Positions 1 to 10,059 of a stretch of 64,000 bases of DNA are shown here, in pieces. The stretch is from Ailurus styani (lineage: Eukaryota; Chordata; Mammalia; Carnivora; Ailuridae), in contig LNAC01000135.1 of the NCBI GenBank assembly GCA_002007465.1, forward strand, positions 3,008,420 through 3,072,419, given 5' to 3'. Within the stretch, counting starts at the first letter, position 1. Every line of letters begins with the position of its first letter. Below the pieces are notes generated by a model. The model saw only the letters and a list, made by a program, of their open reading frames with translations, made no database searches and had not been told where the DNA came from. A program made the position numbers and the translations under genes.

Positions 1-156
1 GTTCTCGTAGGCCTGGAATTACCAGAATTGTTTTATGTGGAGACTAGGGTTTCTGATGTGGCTGTTGGGGGGGGAAAAATCTGTCAATGAGATTCTGTTC
101 TTTCAAAAAAGAATTTTACTTTCTCAGTGCTGCTTTTGGTGGCATTTGCCTGTCAG

Positions 157-260
157 ACCTCCCACAAGTTGGCCTCTTTAAGTTCTGATAAGATGGCTGC
201 TGACCAGCTGTCACTCCAGCCAGAAATGACACGGGCTCCTGCTGCAATTGGCCAGCAGCG
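157..260 (+). CDS. Candidate internal coding exon (unrecognised gene)
   Basis: A pyrimidine-containing tract ending in 'tttgcctgtcag' precedes this block, and the good donor 'cg|gtgaga' follows it. Only one frame is open: 34 codons plus two bases (phase 0 in, phase 2 out), starting T-S-H-K-L-A-S-L and ending A-I-G-Q-Q. The peptide is rich in Ser, Ala and Gln with no predicted structure, similar in character to the candidate exons downstream. Caveat: its exit phase (2) does not fit the entry phase of the 3170 exon (needs 1), so either an unseen exon of length 2 mod 3 lies between them, it belongs to another isoform, or it is a chance pseudo-exon. I do not recognise the protein. Confidence 0.35.
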
Positions 261-744
261 GTGAGAAGGGGAAGGTTGGGCTTTTGTGCCTCATCTGTAT
301 GCGCCTTCTGTGCCAGATACAGTAAGCGCTGTTTGCCAGGCCCATTATGAGGGCAGGAAAGCTTACCCAGCCTAGATCTCCAACCAAGAAATCTACCTAG
401 ACAGTGCCTCTGCTGGAAACCATGCCTCTGGGTCTGTCCTCCGGGTGGGTCATCAAATGCTAGTCCAGGCCAGAGCCTCTCCTCCCATAGCAGCTGATCT
501 GTGAGACCTTAGAGGTCCAGGCATGTGAAAGAAAGAACGTCTGAATTCTTACTTCCACTTAATTCCACTTCCACTTATAAAGGAAAAAATAAGAGTAGAG
601 GTTAATGATTTTTTTTTCAATTTTTAAAAAATGTTTAATTATTTTAAATTGTAGATTATATATCTGTATTTTTTTAATTTTTATTTTTATAGAGGTTAAT
701 GATTTTTAAAATGTTTACATAAATGTGGCTGTACCATGTAATAT
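261..744. other. Non-coding stretch with a small TSD-flanked AT-rich insert
   Basis: No gene is visible. The only structure is an 18-base direct repeat 'tagaggttaatgattttt' at 596-613 and 690-707, flanking 76 bases of A/T-rich sequence. This looks like a target-site duplication around the tail of a severely truncated retroelement. Confidence 0.5.
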
Positions 745-985
745 TTAGGTATTCAGACTTTAGGGCAAAACTGCTTGGATTTGAACCCTGACTCTGCCAC
801 TCTCCAGCCATGTATGACTCTTGGGCAGGTCATTTAACAGTTTGAGGCCTCAGTTTCCTTAACTGTAAAATGGGAATAATAGTACCCTCTACCTTTTAGA
901 GTTACTATGAGGATTAAAGAGTTAATTTTTGTAAAGGGTTTAGAACACTGCATGGAACATAATAATCCATACATTTGTGTTTGTT
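745..985 (+). repeat. MIR SINE
   Basis: Clear match to the MIR consensus: 'gaaccctgactctgccac', then a 'cttgggcaggtcatttaac'-like core, 'cagtttcctt.actgtaaaatggg', 'gttactatgaggattaaa', and a tail resembling 'gcctggcacataataa'. Ancient, roughly 25-30% diverged. Confidence 0.85.
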
Positions 986-1224
986 AAATGAAAATAATGG
1001 ACATTTCCCTAACTCCTATTCCTAACACCCCCCTCCAACCAAATCAAGCTGAATACATGTACCTAATCTTTTTCTTCTGTTTCTTTTTTNCATAATAATC
1101 CATACATTCGTGTTTGTTAAATGAAAATAATGGACATTTCCCTAACTCCTATTCCTAACACCCCCCCTCCAACCAAATCAAGCTGAATACATGTACCTAA
1201 TCTTTTTCTTCTGTTTCTTTTTTT
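958..1224. repeat. Tandem duplication across a single N (assembly artefact)
   Basis: Bases 958-1089 and 1091-1224 are the same ~132-base sequence, from 'cataataatccatacatt' to 'ttctgtttctttttt'. They are separated by one N at 1090. The copies differ by one substitution (tttgtg/ttcgtg) and by homopolymer length (6 versus 7 C). A single N between near-identical ends is the mark of two overlapping contigs that were abutted instead of merged. True genomic tandem duplication is less likely. Confidence 0.85.
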
Positions 1225-1252
1225 CTTAACATCTGTCAACTTTACCTCTTCA

Positions 1253-1900
1253 TGTTAGTTTCCTAGGGCTACCATAACAAATTACCCCAAACTTTGTAGC
1301 ATAAAAAAACAGAAATTTATTCACTCACTATTCAGAGGGCTTAAAGTCCAAAATCAGCAAGATTGGTTTCTATTGGACGTTCTGAGGGAGAATTTTTTCC
1401 ATACCTCTCTCCTAGCTTCTGGTAGTTCCTGACAATGTTTGGCATTCCTTGGCTTGTAGACCCATCACTCCATTCTTAGCTTTCATTATCACATGCAATC
1501 TCCCTGTGTCTGTGTCTTTACATGGCCTTCTTTTTTTTTTTTAAAGATTTTATTTATTTATTTGACACAGAGAGAGATATTACAAGTAGGCAGAGAGGCG
1601 AGCAGAGAGAGGAGGAATCAGGCTCCCTGCGGAGCAGAGAGCCCAATGCGGACCTCCATCCCAGGACCCTGAGATCATGACCTGAGCCGAAGGCAGAGGC
1701 TTTAACCCACTGAGCCACCCAGGCGCCCTATGTGGCCTTCTTATAAGGACACGAAACACTGAACTTAAGACCCACCTTAATCCAGTATGACCTCATCTTA
1801 AACTAATTACATCTACAAAGATCTTATTTCTGAGTAAGGTCACATTCTGAGGTTCTAGATAAATAGGAATATTGAAGGGACTCTAGTCTACCCAGCTCAC
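1253..1900 (-). mobile_element. MLT1-type LTR (ERVL-MaLR), interrupted by a SINE
   Basis: Reverse-strand MLT1 hallmarks run in order: 'cctagggctaccataacaaa', 'acagaaatttattcactcac', 'cttggcttgtagacccatcac', 'tacatggccttctt', then after the SINE 'ataaggacac', 'taatccagtatgacctcatc', 'aattacatctacaaagatc' and 'taaggtcacattctgagg'. It is a solitary, mutated LTR with no internal retroviral coding sequence nearby. The SINEC at 1531-1729 splits it. Confidence 0.8.
1531..1729 (-). mobile_element. SINEC (Can-SINE), mustelid-like subtype, inside the MLT1 LTR
   Basis: Poly-T start with 'aaagattttatttattta', a purine-rich middle, 'cctgagatcatgacctgagc', and the head 'tgagccacccaggcgccc' on the right. 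The flanking 'tggccttctt' is the target-site duplication. The inverted middle 'acaagtaggcagagagg' is the variant I associate with mustelid SINEs. Confidence 0.93.
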
Positions 1901-1914
1901 TGCCTTAAAAGTTT

Positions 1915-2000
1915 TAGGGTGTTTTTACATGTTATCTCTTTTTATTCTTACTCTGTTTTAGAATGTAAGCTCTGTGAGAGTAGGGATGGTATCTCTTTAA
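1915..2000 (+). repeat. Possible L2 3' end fragment
   Basis: 'tttagaatgtaagctctgtgagagtagggatgg' resembles the L2 3' segment 'agaatgtaagctccatgagggcaggga'. Short and diverged. Confidence 0.4.
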
Positions 2001-3169
2001 GTGTAGTCTGAGACAGCCAGCATTGCTTAATGGGTTTGCTGGGCCACCTCAAGGGACTGAAGAGACATGGTGCATCAGGCTGGGTGTGGGAAGGTGATGT
2101 TTGAGGCAGGAGAGTCACTCAGAAGGAGAGAGAGGGACAGGATGGAGGAAAAAAAATCCCACCCAAAGAAATAAAAACGAGAAAAGTCAGAGATCCCAAA
2201 TATTCTAATATGGTATATCCGGAAACCGCCAGCAAATTTGAAACAGCCAGAGTCATAAGGAAGGTACAGGATGAGAGAGAACAAGGTTTATATCACAGGT
2301 CAGAGGAAAAGGAGATGGGGCTGCCTCAGGGCAAAGCCTGCAGCATATCTCTTCTGCAAGGATGAGGGGCCTTGCTCCAGTGCCAAGGGATCCAACTGGA
2401 AAGAACCAGCTCTCTTCAGATACCTGAGGTAGTCTGAGGTGGTGGAACATCTTCAACCCATGATGCCCTCGAGGGTCATGGAGAATGGAAGAAGAGATGT
2501 GACCGCCAGAACAGAACCTTCAGTATTTTTCCACTCAAGTTGTGAGCTGTTTTTGTAGAGAACTATTTAGGTATTTATCAACATGAGCTAAGCTGACTGG
2601 ACAATGAAAAGCTGCCATTGTGAGAGTCTTCAACCTAGTGGAATGTGTAGTCTCTCTTTTCCGTGACAGCATTATTGGTTGTTGACTCACAACCATTAGT
2701 GAACAGGACTACAAAATGAAAGGAGAGGACAGACATGCTTAAGAGATGTGGAGGAAAGGAGCAAACCTTGTCCCTCCTTTTACTTCCCTGGTGGTGTAAC
2801 TGAAAAGGAAATAGGAAAACCTTCTAGATGTCCAACCAGAAGTCCTGTCCTGGTACACTTAAGCTCCCTGTTTGACTAATGCAATCACTGAGACAGAGCT
2901 TATCTGAATTATCAAGTCCCCAAGCTAGTAGGGAGTCCAGTCAGGACAGTTACCACTTCCCCTGTTTTCTACAATTAGGCCCTCTCCAGCCACACTGTAT
3001 TAAATCTTAAAAATAAGCCCCGAACCTGTTGGTGAGATTTATCACATTGGAGTGTCAGACTGTGAGACGAGTGCGGGTTTCCCTAGCTACATTGTGTCAC
3101 CCACTTGGGTAATGCATCCAGATGTGGGAGCATAAGCTTCATAAGTTCCTCCTTTGTTTCATTCCACAG
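2001..3169. other. Non-coding stretch, no recognisable element
   Basis: I see no repeat head, tail or convincing ORF here. The last ~25 bases form the polypyrimidine tract and AG acceptor of the 3170 exon candidate. Confidence 0.5.
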
Positions 3170-3271
3170 GGCACCCTTCAGACCAAAGCAGTGATCTGCA
3201 GCCCGCTGTCGCAGAGGGAAGCAAGGGAGGTGCCCAAGATCAAAACTGCAGTGAACGTGGTGACCACACAG
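3170..3271 (+). CDS. Candidate internal coding exon (unrecognised gene)
   Basis: A strong acceptor ('cctcctttgtttcattccacag') and donor ('cacacag|gtagga') bound 102 bases. In the preferred frame two bases complete an earlier codon, 33 codons are open (H-P-S-D-Q-S-S-D-L-Q at the start, C-S-E-R-G-D-H-T at the end), and one base is left over. This exit phase 1 matches the 8057 exon exactly. The peptide is rich in Gly, Ser, Asp, Gln and Glu and poor in hydrophobic residues, which suggests a disordered segment. A second frame (phase 0/0) is also open in this exon but reaches a stop in the 34468 exon. No domain or family is recognised. Confidence 0.5.
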
Positions 3272-6167
3272 GTAGGATCATTAGAGGTTTGGGATGGGTG
3301 TCCTATATTCAGGGACGTTCCATAGAAGGTTCCAGAGATGGAAATGACCACCTGATATGGACCCTCTGTTTTTCTATAGGAGACAGCTGATTAAATTGAG
3401 GGGCAGCCTTACAGAGGATCCCAACTGGTGATTTCACAAAAGGGAAAGAGTAGACAGAGATCATCTCAGCTTCTCTGCAGCTGCCCCCTCTGCCCACTGA
3501 CCTGTTTACTGGGGAAACTGGTCTAGCTGTGCTGTCCTTACCGATTGCCTCTCCTGAACTCCCCCACTTGGAGTGGATGCTGACACATTTCTGTCTGATC
3601 TACCTTGGGACTTAATAAAAGTTCAGCTTCTCAGAAAGGTCTTTCTATGACCCTGACATTGGTACATAGATCTCAAACTATAAATGCAGAACATTTATGG
3701 TGGGGAGGAGCACCATGGACAAGAAATTAAAATTTTATTATCTGGTCTAAGCTACCCTCCATTAGTTAACATCACTGTAAAATGAGAGCATTAGACAGAC
3801 TAAACCAGTGGTTTTTAAATATTTTTTAAAAATTATAATCTTCCCTTTTACGGTTTGAAATTCTTAGGCTTCTGCTGAAAGAAGCTGTGATTTTAAAAAA
3901 TATGGCCTTTAATGCTAATGCCAGCATTTTCTGAAACGTGAAGATGAGTTGGTCTGGATTTCACAGTAGTGTTTGCAGTTTATCTGTGGGGCACAGCAAA
4001 GAATTTCTGGGCACTTCCACTCCATTGGAATCTGCCACCCAGCCTCTGTTTCAAGGAAATACAGATCTGGGACTTTACCGTGGAGCAGGGAAGTTAGGGA
4101 GTGGGAGAGAAGAGTAAGAGGGGGAGCCCAGGGAGCGGCAGCATTTCCTGAATTTGAGGAGACTTGGGGGTGGAGACGATAACACACTTTATTTTCAAAA
4201 ACAGGATGCCTAGCTGTTACCGACTCATGGCCTAGACCCTTTCTCCTTAACAGAAGTCACAAATAGGAGGCCTTCCAGGTGTAATCACCATGCAGATATG
4301 TTTTGTTTGGCCAGACACAGTTTAAAAAAACTTTGAAGCCAAATGTCTTCATGTGGGGTGTACATTCTCTGGTTCACCACAGACCCCACCACTTTGCACC
4401 CTCTTTGCCTGACAGTGCACACATTTGTGTTACCTGGGGGACCCCAAAGGCATTTGAGTTTGCATGGCCTGCTCCCATGTTTTCAGCCAAATGCCTTTCC
4501 ATCTTATTCCAAAATGGTCCAGTGGAGAATTGGCTTGACTTTCTTGGGAAATATGAATGGCTCATTGAGTTCAATCCAACTTTGGAAGGATTTAGCTCCT
4601 TCAGAGAAGTCCCTCCCAGAATTGCTTTATTTCACTGAACTAAAACACTTAGGGATGCTCCTCCGAGGAAAAGAGACACTCATCTGGAGAAACCTCTATT
4701 ATCCCAACTGCATGCACCTCAGGTCGGCTATGCAGGCTCATCTCTCATCTTTGAATTTTTTCTGCCATGTCACTGGTCTTACTCCTTTTAACTCGATCTC
4801 TTCACTTCAAGTGACCACCCTATTTTACCTTTCTGGTTCTCTCCATATCTTCATTTCTCCAGTCTCCTTGTTCAGTAATTAATTTGCCAAAGAGATGCCA
4901 GATGATTCCAACTGTCACCAGGACATACTTAAAAATATTTCACAACTTTGGGTTTTGCTTTCAACTCAATAGTTTGACGGCCTCCTTCTTACTTATATTT
5001 TTACTCTGACTCAAATCCTTCCTTCTCCCTGCTCTTCAGCCGAAGCTGGGGGATGAGGAACAGACTTCATCTACGCTTTATTAAGAATATTCTGTAAGTT
5101 TTCTGTTTGATTTTTATACTTCAAATAACTCCTAAAAATCAATATTTTGATGACTGAAGTGTAAATGAATAGGAAACATGGAATAAGTTTTCCCTTCAAT
5201 TACATGAACAGAAATTCTGTGGGTTTTTATTGGAAACCCAGGCAGAGTAACTGGGGCATTTGCTAAGTTCCAAGGAAAGATGCTGAAGCTTCTTCTCTGG
5301 AAGTGGACATAGCACCTTTCTCCTGAGAGTCCCAAACCAAAAGGGGCTAGGTGAACTCTTCTTGCTTTGCTTTTTCCTCTCTGAATTGTCGTTAAGCTGT
5401 TATTGCTTCTCTTTATTCCGAAGATCTCAGATAGGTGGAGACAACAGGAATCTCAGCTTTGCACATGGGTGATACTATTTGGGCTTTGATCAGTGCATGG
5501 TAGCTCTTGGTTCTGCCAACTTGGGCCGGAGCACAAAGTTAAAGATTATTCCTGTCAACGGTCCTTATTAATAAGGAAGCAGAGTTATTTGTGCCCCTGA
5601 AGTAGGCTCCTCTTTCTCCTTTTTAAGTCAGTTCTTGCTTTTATGTTGCTTGTCACAGTATTACAAGTGAGCTTAGGCCAAACAGTGTTTTAGAATCTCC
5701 AGGAGAGGGAAAGCTGCTGGATCCTCTCACTGGAGGAGTTGGTCAATCAAGAGATGACAAGGAAGGGAATCGGTTAATGAAATTCTGGAAGGCTACAGCT
5801 ATTTTTCTTGATTTCCTTTTCTCCCCCTTCTTTCAACATTGTTGTTTCACTGTTTGGTCATAATGTTTTTTGTATAGTAATAAAAATATAATCATGTTCC
5901 ACTTAAAATTTTATCTTTATTCTTTTGGTGTTTATAGCAATAATAATAATAACAACAACAGATGGTCTTATCTATCACTGATAGCTCGAAGAATTACATT
6001 TCTTTTACACATGAGATATTTATGTCTAAGGAACCAAACTAATAACATAGAATCAGAGCTTACCCTTCCCAGAATGGACAACATAGAACAATTGATTTCT
6101 ATATTTCTTTTTCTGTACTTTTTGTCATACTATATGTTCAATCATTATAACTTTAACCTTATACATT
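3272..6167. other. Putative intron sequence, no clear element
   Basis: Mostly unique-looking sequence. Weak MIR/MER-like words occur around 3770-3850, and A/T-rich sequence with '(aat)n aacaacaac' occurs near 5930-5960. A 179-codon ORF at 4343-4882 shows no recognisable protein features and is probably chance. Confidence 0.4.
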
Positions 6168-6424
6168 TTTTTAAGATTTATTTATTGGAGATTTTTTTAT
6201 TTAAGATTTTATTATTGGAGAGAGACAGAAAGAGTCCCAGGGTGGGGGAGGGGAGGAGTAGAGAAGAGGAAAGAGTAGGTAGGGGAAAGGAGAGAAGAGT
6301 CTTAAGCAGATTCCCCACTGAATACAGAGCTCAGCGTGGGGCTCCATCTCACCACCCTGAGATCATGACCTGAGCCGAAACCAAGAGTTGGATGTTTAAC
6401 CAACTGCACCACCCAGGCACCCCC
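6168..6424 (-). mobile_element. SINEC (Can-SINE)
   Basis: Reverse SINE: 'ttaagatttatttattgg' tail side, a purine-rich block (6215-6300), 'ccctgagatcatgacctgag', and an 'accacccaggcacccc' head at the right. Flanking repeat 'aaccttata(c/t)attt' at 6155 and 6425 is the TSD. The tail region is duplicated ('aagatttatttattggag' and 'aagattttattattggag'). Confidence 0.92.
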
Positions 6425-6589
6425 AACCTTATATATTTTATGCATCTTTTGCAGTATGTCACAGTTGCCAAGTGTACAGGTTATCTTCACTGTTTATATT
6501 TTGGTTTGGCTGCTTTTAGATGACTTAAAGTAAGGATAGCAAATAGGTGCACTCTCTCCCATGTTCCAACTGATTAGTAGTGACTATGT

Positions 6590-6756
6590 GAAACTGTAAT
6601 TCTCAGCCCTGGCCATACGGTAAAATCATCCAGAGAGCTTCTTAAAATTAACGCAATCCTACCCCAGGTCACTTTCAGAATCTCTAGGAGCTGGGCTTAA
6701 GCATATTTAAAATCTTCCCAGCTGATTTGAATATACAGCTAGGATTAAGAATCATT
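6590..6756 (+). repeat. MER5-type DNA transposon remnant (hAT-Charlie)
   Basis: Short non-autonomous hAT element: 'attctcagccctggccat', 'aaatcatccagagagcttct', 'cagaatctctaggagctgggc', ending 'aagaatcattgatt'. The ends are imperfect inverted repeats, as in the family. No coding capacity. Confidence 0.65.
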
Positions 6757-6762
6757 GATTGG

Positions 6763-6945
6763 AGTAGTGTCTGTCAAACTTCAGCATGGATCCAGATCAC
6801 CTTGAGGGCCTATTAAAAACAAGTTGCCAGCTCCCACCACTGGACATTCTAATTCACTAGGTTTTGAGTGGGACCCAAGAATGTGCATTTCTAACAAGTT
6901 TCTAAGTGATGTTGATGCTTCATGTGTTGTCCTTATGGAGTCATA
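6763..6945 (+). repeat. MER5A DNA transposon remnant (hAT-Charlie)
   Basis: 'gtcaaacttcagcatgg', 'agatcaccttgagggcct', 'attctaattcactaggttt', 'gcatttctaacaagtttcta', 'gatgttgatgct' follow the MER5A consensus in order. It sits directly next to a second MER5-type copy. Confidence 0.75.
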
Positions 6946-7002
6946 TGACATGCCATCTGCACCATGGGAACTTCTGATGTAAAACATGTTAAGAAGGAAT
7001 TG

Positions 7003-7201
7003 AGGGGTGTCTGGTTGGCTCAGTCGGTTAAGCGTCTGCCTTCAGCTCAGGTCATGATCTGGGATCCTGGTCCCACTCTCTGCTCAGTGGGGAGCCTACT
7101 TCTCCCTCTTCTCTGCCTGTTGTTCCCTCTGTTTGTGCGCTCTCTCTCGATCTCTCTCTCTCTCTCTCAAATAAATAAATAAAATCTTTAAAAAAAAAAA
7201 A
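7003..7201 (+). mobile_element. SINEC (Can-SINE)
   Basis: Head 'ggggtgtctggttggctcag', body 'caggtcatgatctgggatcc', (CT)n tract, 'aaataaataaataaaatctt' and poly-A. The TSD is diverged ('aagaaggaattga' before, 'aaaaaggaacttga' after). Confidence 0.93.
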
Positions 7202-7228
7202 GAGGAAGAAAAAGGAACTTGAAGCTGG

Positions 7229-7423
7229 AGAGCCTGGGTGGCTCAGTTGGTTGAGTATCCAACTCACGATTTTGGCTGAGATCATGATCTCATGCACTGT
7301 GAGATCAAGCCCCACATCAAGCCCATCCCCTCCCATGGGCTCTGCACTCAGTGGGGAGTCTGCTTGGGACTCTCTCTCTCTCCCTCTGCCTCTCCCCCTA
7401 CTTGAGTAAGCTCACTCTCTCTC
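7229..7423 (+). mobile_element. SINEC (Can-SINE), older type, tail lost
   Basis: 'gcctgggtggctcagttggt' head, 'gagatcaagccccacatcaa' body, CT-rich end 'cactctctctc' without a long A tail. The TSD is near-perfect: 'aaaggaacttgaagctgga' at 7211 and 'aaaggaacttgagcctgga' at 7424. It inserted next to the tail of the SINE at 7003. Confidence 0.9.
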
Positions 7424-7442
7424 AAAGGAACTTGAGCCTGGA

Positions 7443-8056
7443 TTAAGATTTAGTGGAAAAGAGGGGCATGACTGATTAGTTATGGCTAGGCAGCCATGGT
7501 CACAGAAAGGAGGAATTGTATGTTACTCCCACTCTTGAGTAACTTATCAGTGAACTACCCTCCTTCACAGTGTAGAAATGGGTTACTCCAGAAGTGATTC
7601 CCTGGTTACAGTTTGTCCTACCCACATTGGGACAATCCATTCCCCGATGTACATTCTGCATCAGCAGGCAGCCCTGGCCTGCGCAGCTGGGACTGGAAGC
7701 TGGTCTGCTGTCTAGCCCACTGCCATTCCAACTCCTCCACACCACCGTGGCAATCGACCTCTCCTGGGGGCTTCTAATCTCTGTCCCCTAGCTCTATCCA
7801 TTGGAGAAAGATAGCCTGTTTTCCCATAACTGTGAATTATTTTACCCAATTTGCTGGCTGGGAATCACGGAACAGGTCAGTCTTGACGGTGTGTCGTAGA
7901 CAAAGGCTGCAGAAGAGCAAGAGGGCAGGGAGGGAGGTGCTGCGGAGTGTGGGTAGGTGCTGAAACCTAACCCTGCCTCTGAACTGAGCCATAGATCTCT
8001 AAGGTTTTTGTCTGTTTTCTTGTTTATTTTCTCTCCGTTCTGAGGGGCTCTCATAG
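7443..8056. other. Putative intron sequence, no clear element
   Basis: No repeat or gene recognised. The 3' end is T/C-rich and provides the acceptor of the 8057 exon candidate. Confidence 0.45.
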
Positions 8057-8141
8057 ATCATAAAAGCAGTCCACAAACAGAATTCAACAATGGCCAGGCA
8101 GAGACTTCAAGCAACTCTCCTGTTGTCACTGAGAAAAATCG
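8057..8141 (+). CDS. Candidate internal coding exon (unrecognised gene)
   Basis: The acceptor 'ggggctctcatag' lies behind a T/C-rich tract ('cttgtttattttctctccg'), and the donor 'cg|gtgagt' is near-perfect. The 85 bases read as two completing bases, 27 open codons (H-K-S-S-P-Q-T-E-F-N-N-G at the start, S-P-V-V-T-E-K-N at the end) and two trailing bases 'CG', which fix the next residue as Arg. Entry phase 1 fits the 3170 exon and exit phase 2 fits the 33471 exon. The Ser/Thr/Asn/Glu-rich content is typical of disordered regions. Another frame is also open, so translation should be confirmed by RNA or orthologues. Confidence 0.5.
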
Positions 8142-8401
8142 GTGAGTCTTATCCATACTTTTCTCAGTCTTACACTCAGGTGCCCTGTTCCCAAGGACGC
8201 TGAAACAGAAGTATTTCTAACAATGTGTTATATTGATGAGTTGGAGAGAGTAGAGCCAAAAGGTATTTTTAATCAGATTCTCCCAGGTCAGAGGACATTA
8301 CTCTGTGGGCAAAAAGTCTTTATTCTGCAGGGCAACCTCAACACAATCCTGCTTTTTGGGTTCTCTTCATGGTAAAACAGGTACTTGGTCTCATTAGGTT
8401 A

Positions 8402-8632
8402 AAGAGATTTTTCTCAACTGGGGACAGTTTTGCCCCTCTTTCTTCTGGGACATTTGACAATGTCTGGAGATATTTTTGTTGTCACAACTTTAGGGAGAGG
8501 AGTTGTGCTCATGTCTTCTGGTGGGTAGAGGCCAGAGATACTGCTGAACATCCCACCATGCACAGCACAGCCCCCTCACAACTGAGAATTGTCAGCCCAA
8601 AGTGTTCCAAGGTGGAAAAACCTTGGGTTTAA
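8402..8632 (+). repeat. MER20 DNA transposon remnant (hAT-Charlie)
   Basis: Consensus words in order: 'tttctcaactggggacag', 'ttttgcccc', 'gggacatttgacaatgtc', 'tggagatatttttgttgtca', 'ggtgggtagaggccagaga', 'ctgctgaacatcccaccatg', 'cacagcacagccccctcac', and a terminal 'ggtggaaaaaccttggg'. Non-coding. Confidence 0.88.
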
Positions 8633-9344
8633 GATAAAGCAAAAGAGGAATATAATTTCCCATTTACCCACAGTTTCTAGTTAAATATAACTCAAAATAA
8701 GTCAAGTGTTATAGCCTGTCTTCAGTGTACACAGGAACTGCTCAGGTCTGCAGAGGACAATGCCCGTGGCTAAATGCAGGCTCGGGCTACTTTAAGTCAG
8801 CCCAGGCCAGGCCAGAACATCAAGCATGGGAGATTCAAGGAACTCCTAGGCTTCCAGTTCTTCAGGGACATCTCCATAACCTACTATTTCCCGGAAGAGG
8901 TTTTTAGTCCCTGTCATACATGTCACCAGGAAGAGGACACAAGTACAAGAAAGAGTGGACCATGCAAAAGGGAAGGTCTAATTAGGATGAAGCTTGCCTT
9001 TCATATTTCCCTCTAAAGCAGTTGTAGGGACTTCTTCATTAAAAGTTTACTCCAGGATTTGGAGAAAGAAGCAGATCATTAGCAACTTCTGTGCATCTTT
9101 TCACTTGGAAAAAGAAGTGGTTTTCGTTTGTAATTTTTTAAAATATTTCTTAATTTTTTGAGATTTCTTATTAATATTTTTGAGACTTGATAAATTATAT
9201 TATCAGTACTTCTCTAGTGGTCTCCAACTGTTGTTGGACTGCTTATAAAGTAGACTACTTTCCCAATAGAACAGCTCATTCAAGGGTACTTGAGGAAATA
9301 TTATAGGCATATCACCTTATACTAGAATAAAAAAGTTTGGAATT
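8633..9344. other. No recognisable element
   Basis: Apparently unique non-coding sequence, A/T-rich around 9115-9200. Confidence 0.45.
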
Positions 9345-9470
9345 TCTGATGCAATGGGAAGACCACTGAACTTGGCAGGTAGAAGACTTGGGTTCTGGTC
9401 CTAGTGCCATTTTCCAGTGCTTTGACCTTGGACAACTCAGTGACCCAATTTGGTAAATGGCTCTGGCTCC
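9345..9470 (+). repeat. MIR SINE fragment
   Basis: 'gaagacttgggttctggtcc', 'tgctttgaccttggacaact' and 'cagtgacccaatttggtaaa' follow the MIR core. Truncated and old. Confidence 0.6.
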
Positions 9471-10059
9471 AGCCCAAGCCTGACCCCCTCAACCTCAGCT
9501 GGTGGCTGACTTTGCACAGTATCAGATCAGGGTAGTGTTGTGAGCAACTTCAACTTGGCTTCCCTGCATCTCAGAATCTCTCTTTCTCTATAGCTATTCT
9601 TTTCTTCCTTTGCTCTCGTCTCAAAAGACTACAGGTCTTTTCCTTGCACAGGCTAATTAACGCCTTCATTCGTGGTCCTGTCCTCCAGGCCCTGCCCCCA
9701 TCAGTTAGCCCACACTTGCTTTCACAGCTTTCTCTCTCTGCTGTCTCTTTCCCTTTTGCTTATACCGTTCCCATTCTACAAGAGTCTACTCTTGGCCCTG
9801 GTATCCCTCTTACTTTTACTATCAGACTATCTCGGACTGATATCCAGGTCAGCTGCCTCATTCCCTCCCCTACCCCTCCCTTCCTTATCCTGAAATCTGA
9901 TCTGTGCCCTCCCCGTGTCTCTACAACTGCTCTTGGGAAGTTCAGCTCCCAGTTGGTAGAACTTCGTCTTCATCAGACTCTGCAGCATCCATTCCATGGG
10001 CCATGCTGGCCTCAGGTTGCCCTCTTCCCTGGGTGTCTGTGGACCTGCAGGCATCAGGC
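9471..10059. other. CT-rich non-coding stretch
   Basis: Pyrimidine-rich sequence just upstream of the L2. A 202-codon ORF (9644-10252, the longest in the window) runs from here into the L2. It looks like stop-poor CT-rich sequence, not a gene. Confidence 0.45.

Noticed and set aside
4343..4882. 179-codon plus-strand ORF
   Set aside because: No recognisable domain, signal or splice context; amino-acid content looks like random translation, and two other ORFs overlap it.
5040..5093. 54-base block with a strong acceptor and donor ('gctcttcag', 'tct|gtaagt')
   Set aside because: In the phase needed between the 3170 and 8057 exons it hits TGA after four codons. At best it is a non-coding or poison exon.
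5870..6373. 167-codon ORF
   Set aside because: It runs through an A/T-rich stretch and a reversed SINE; translation is low complexity and SINE-derived.
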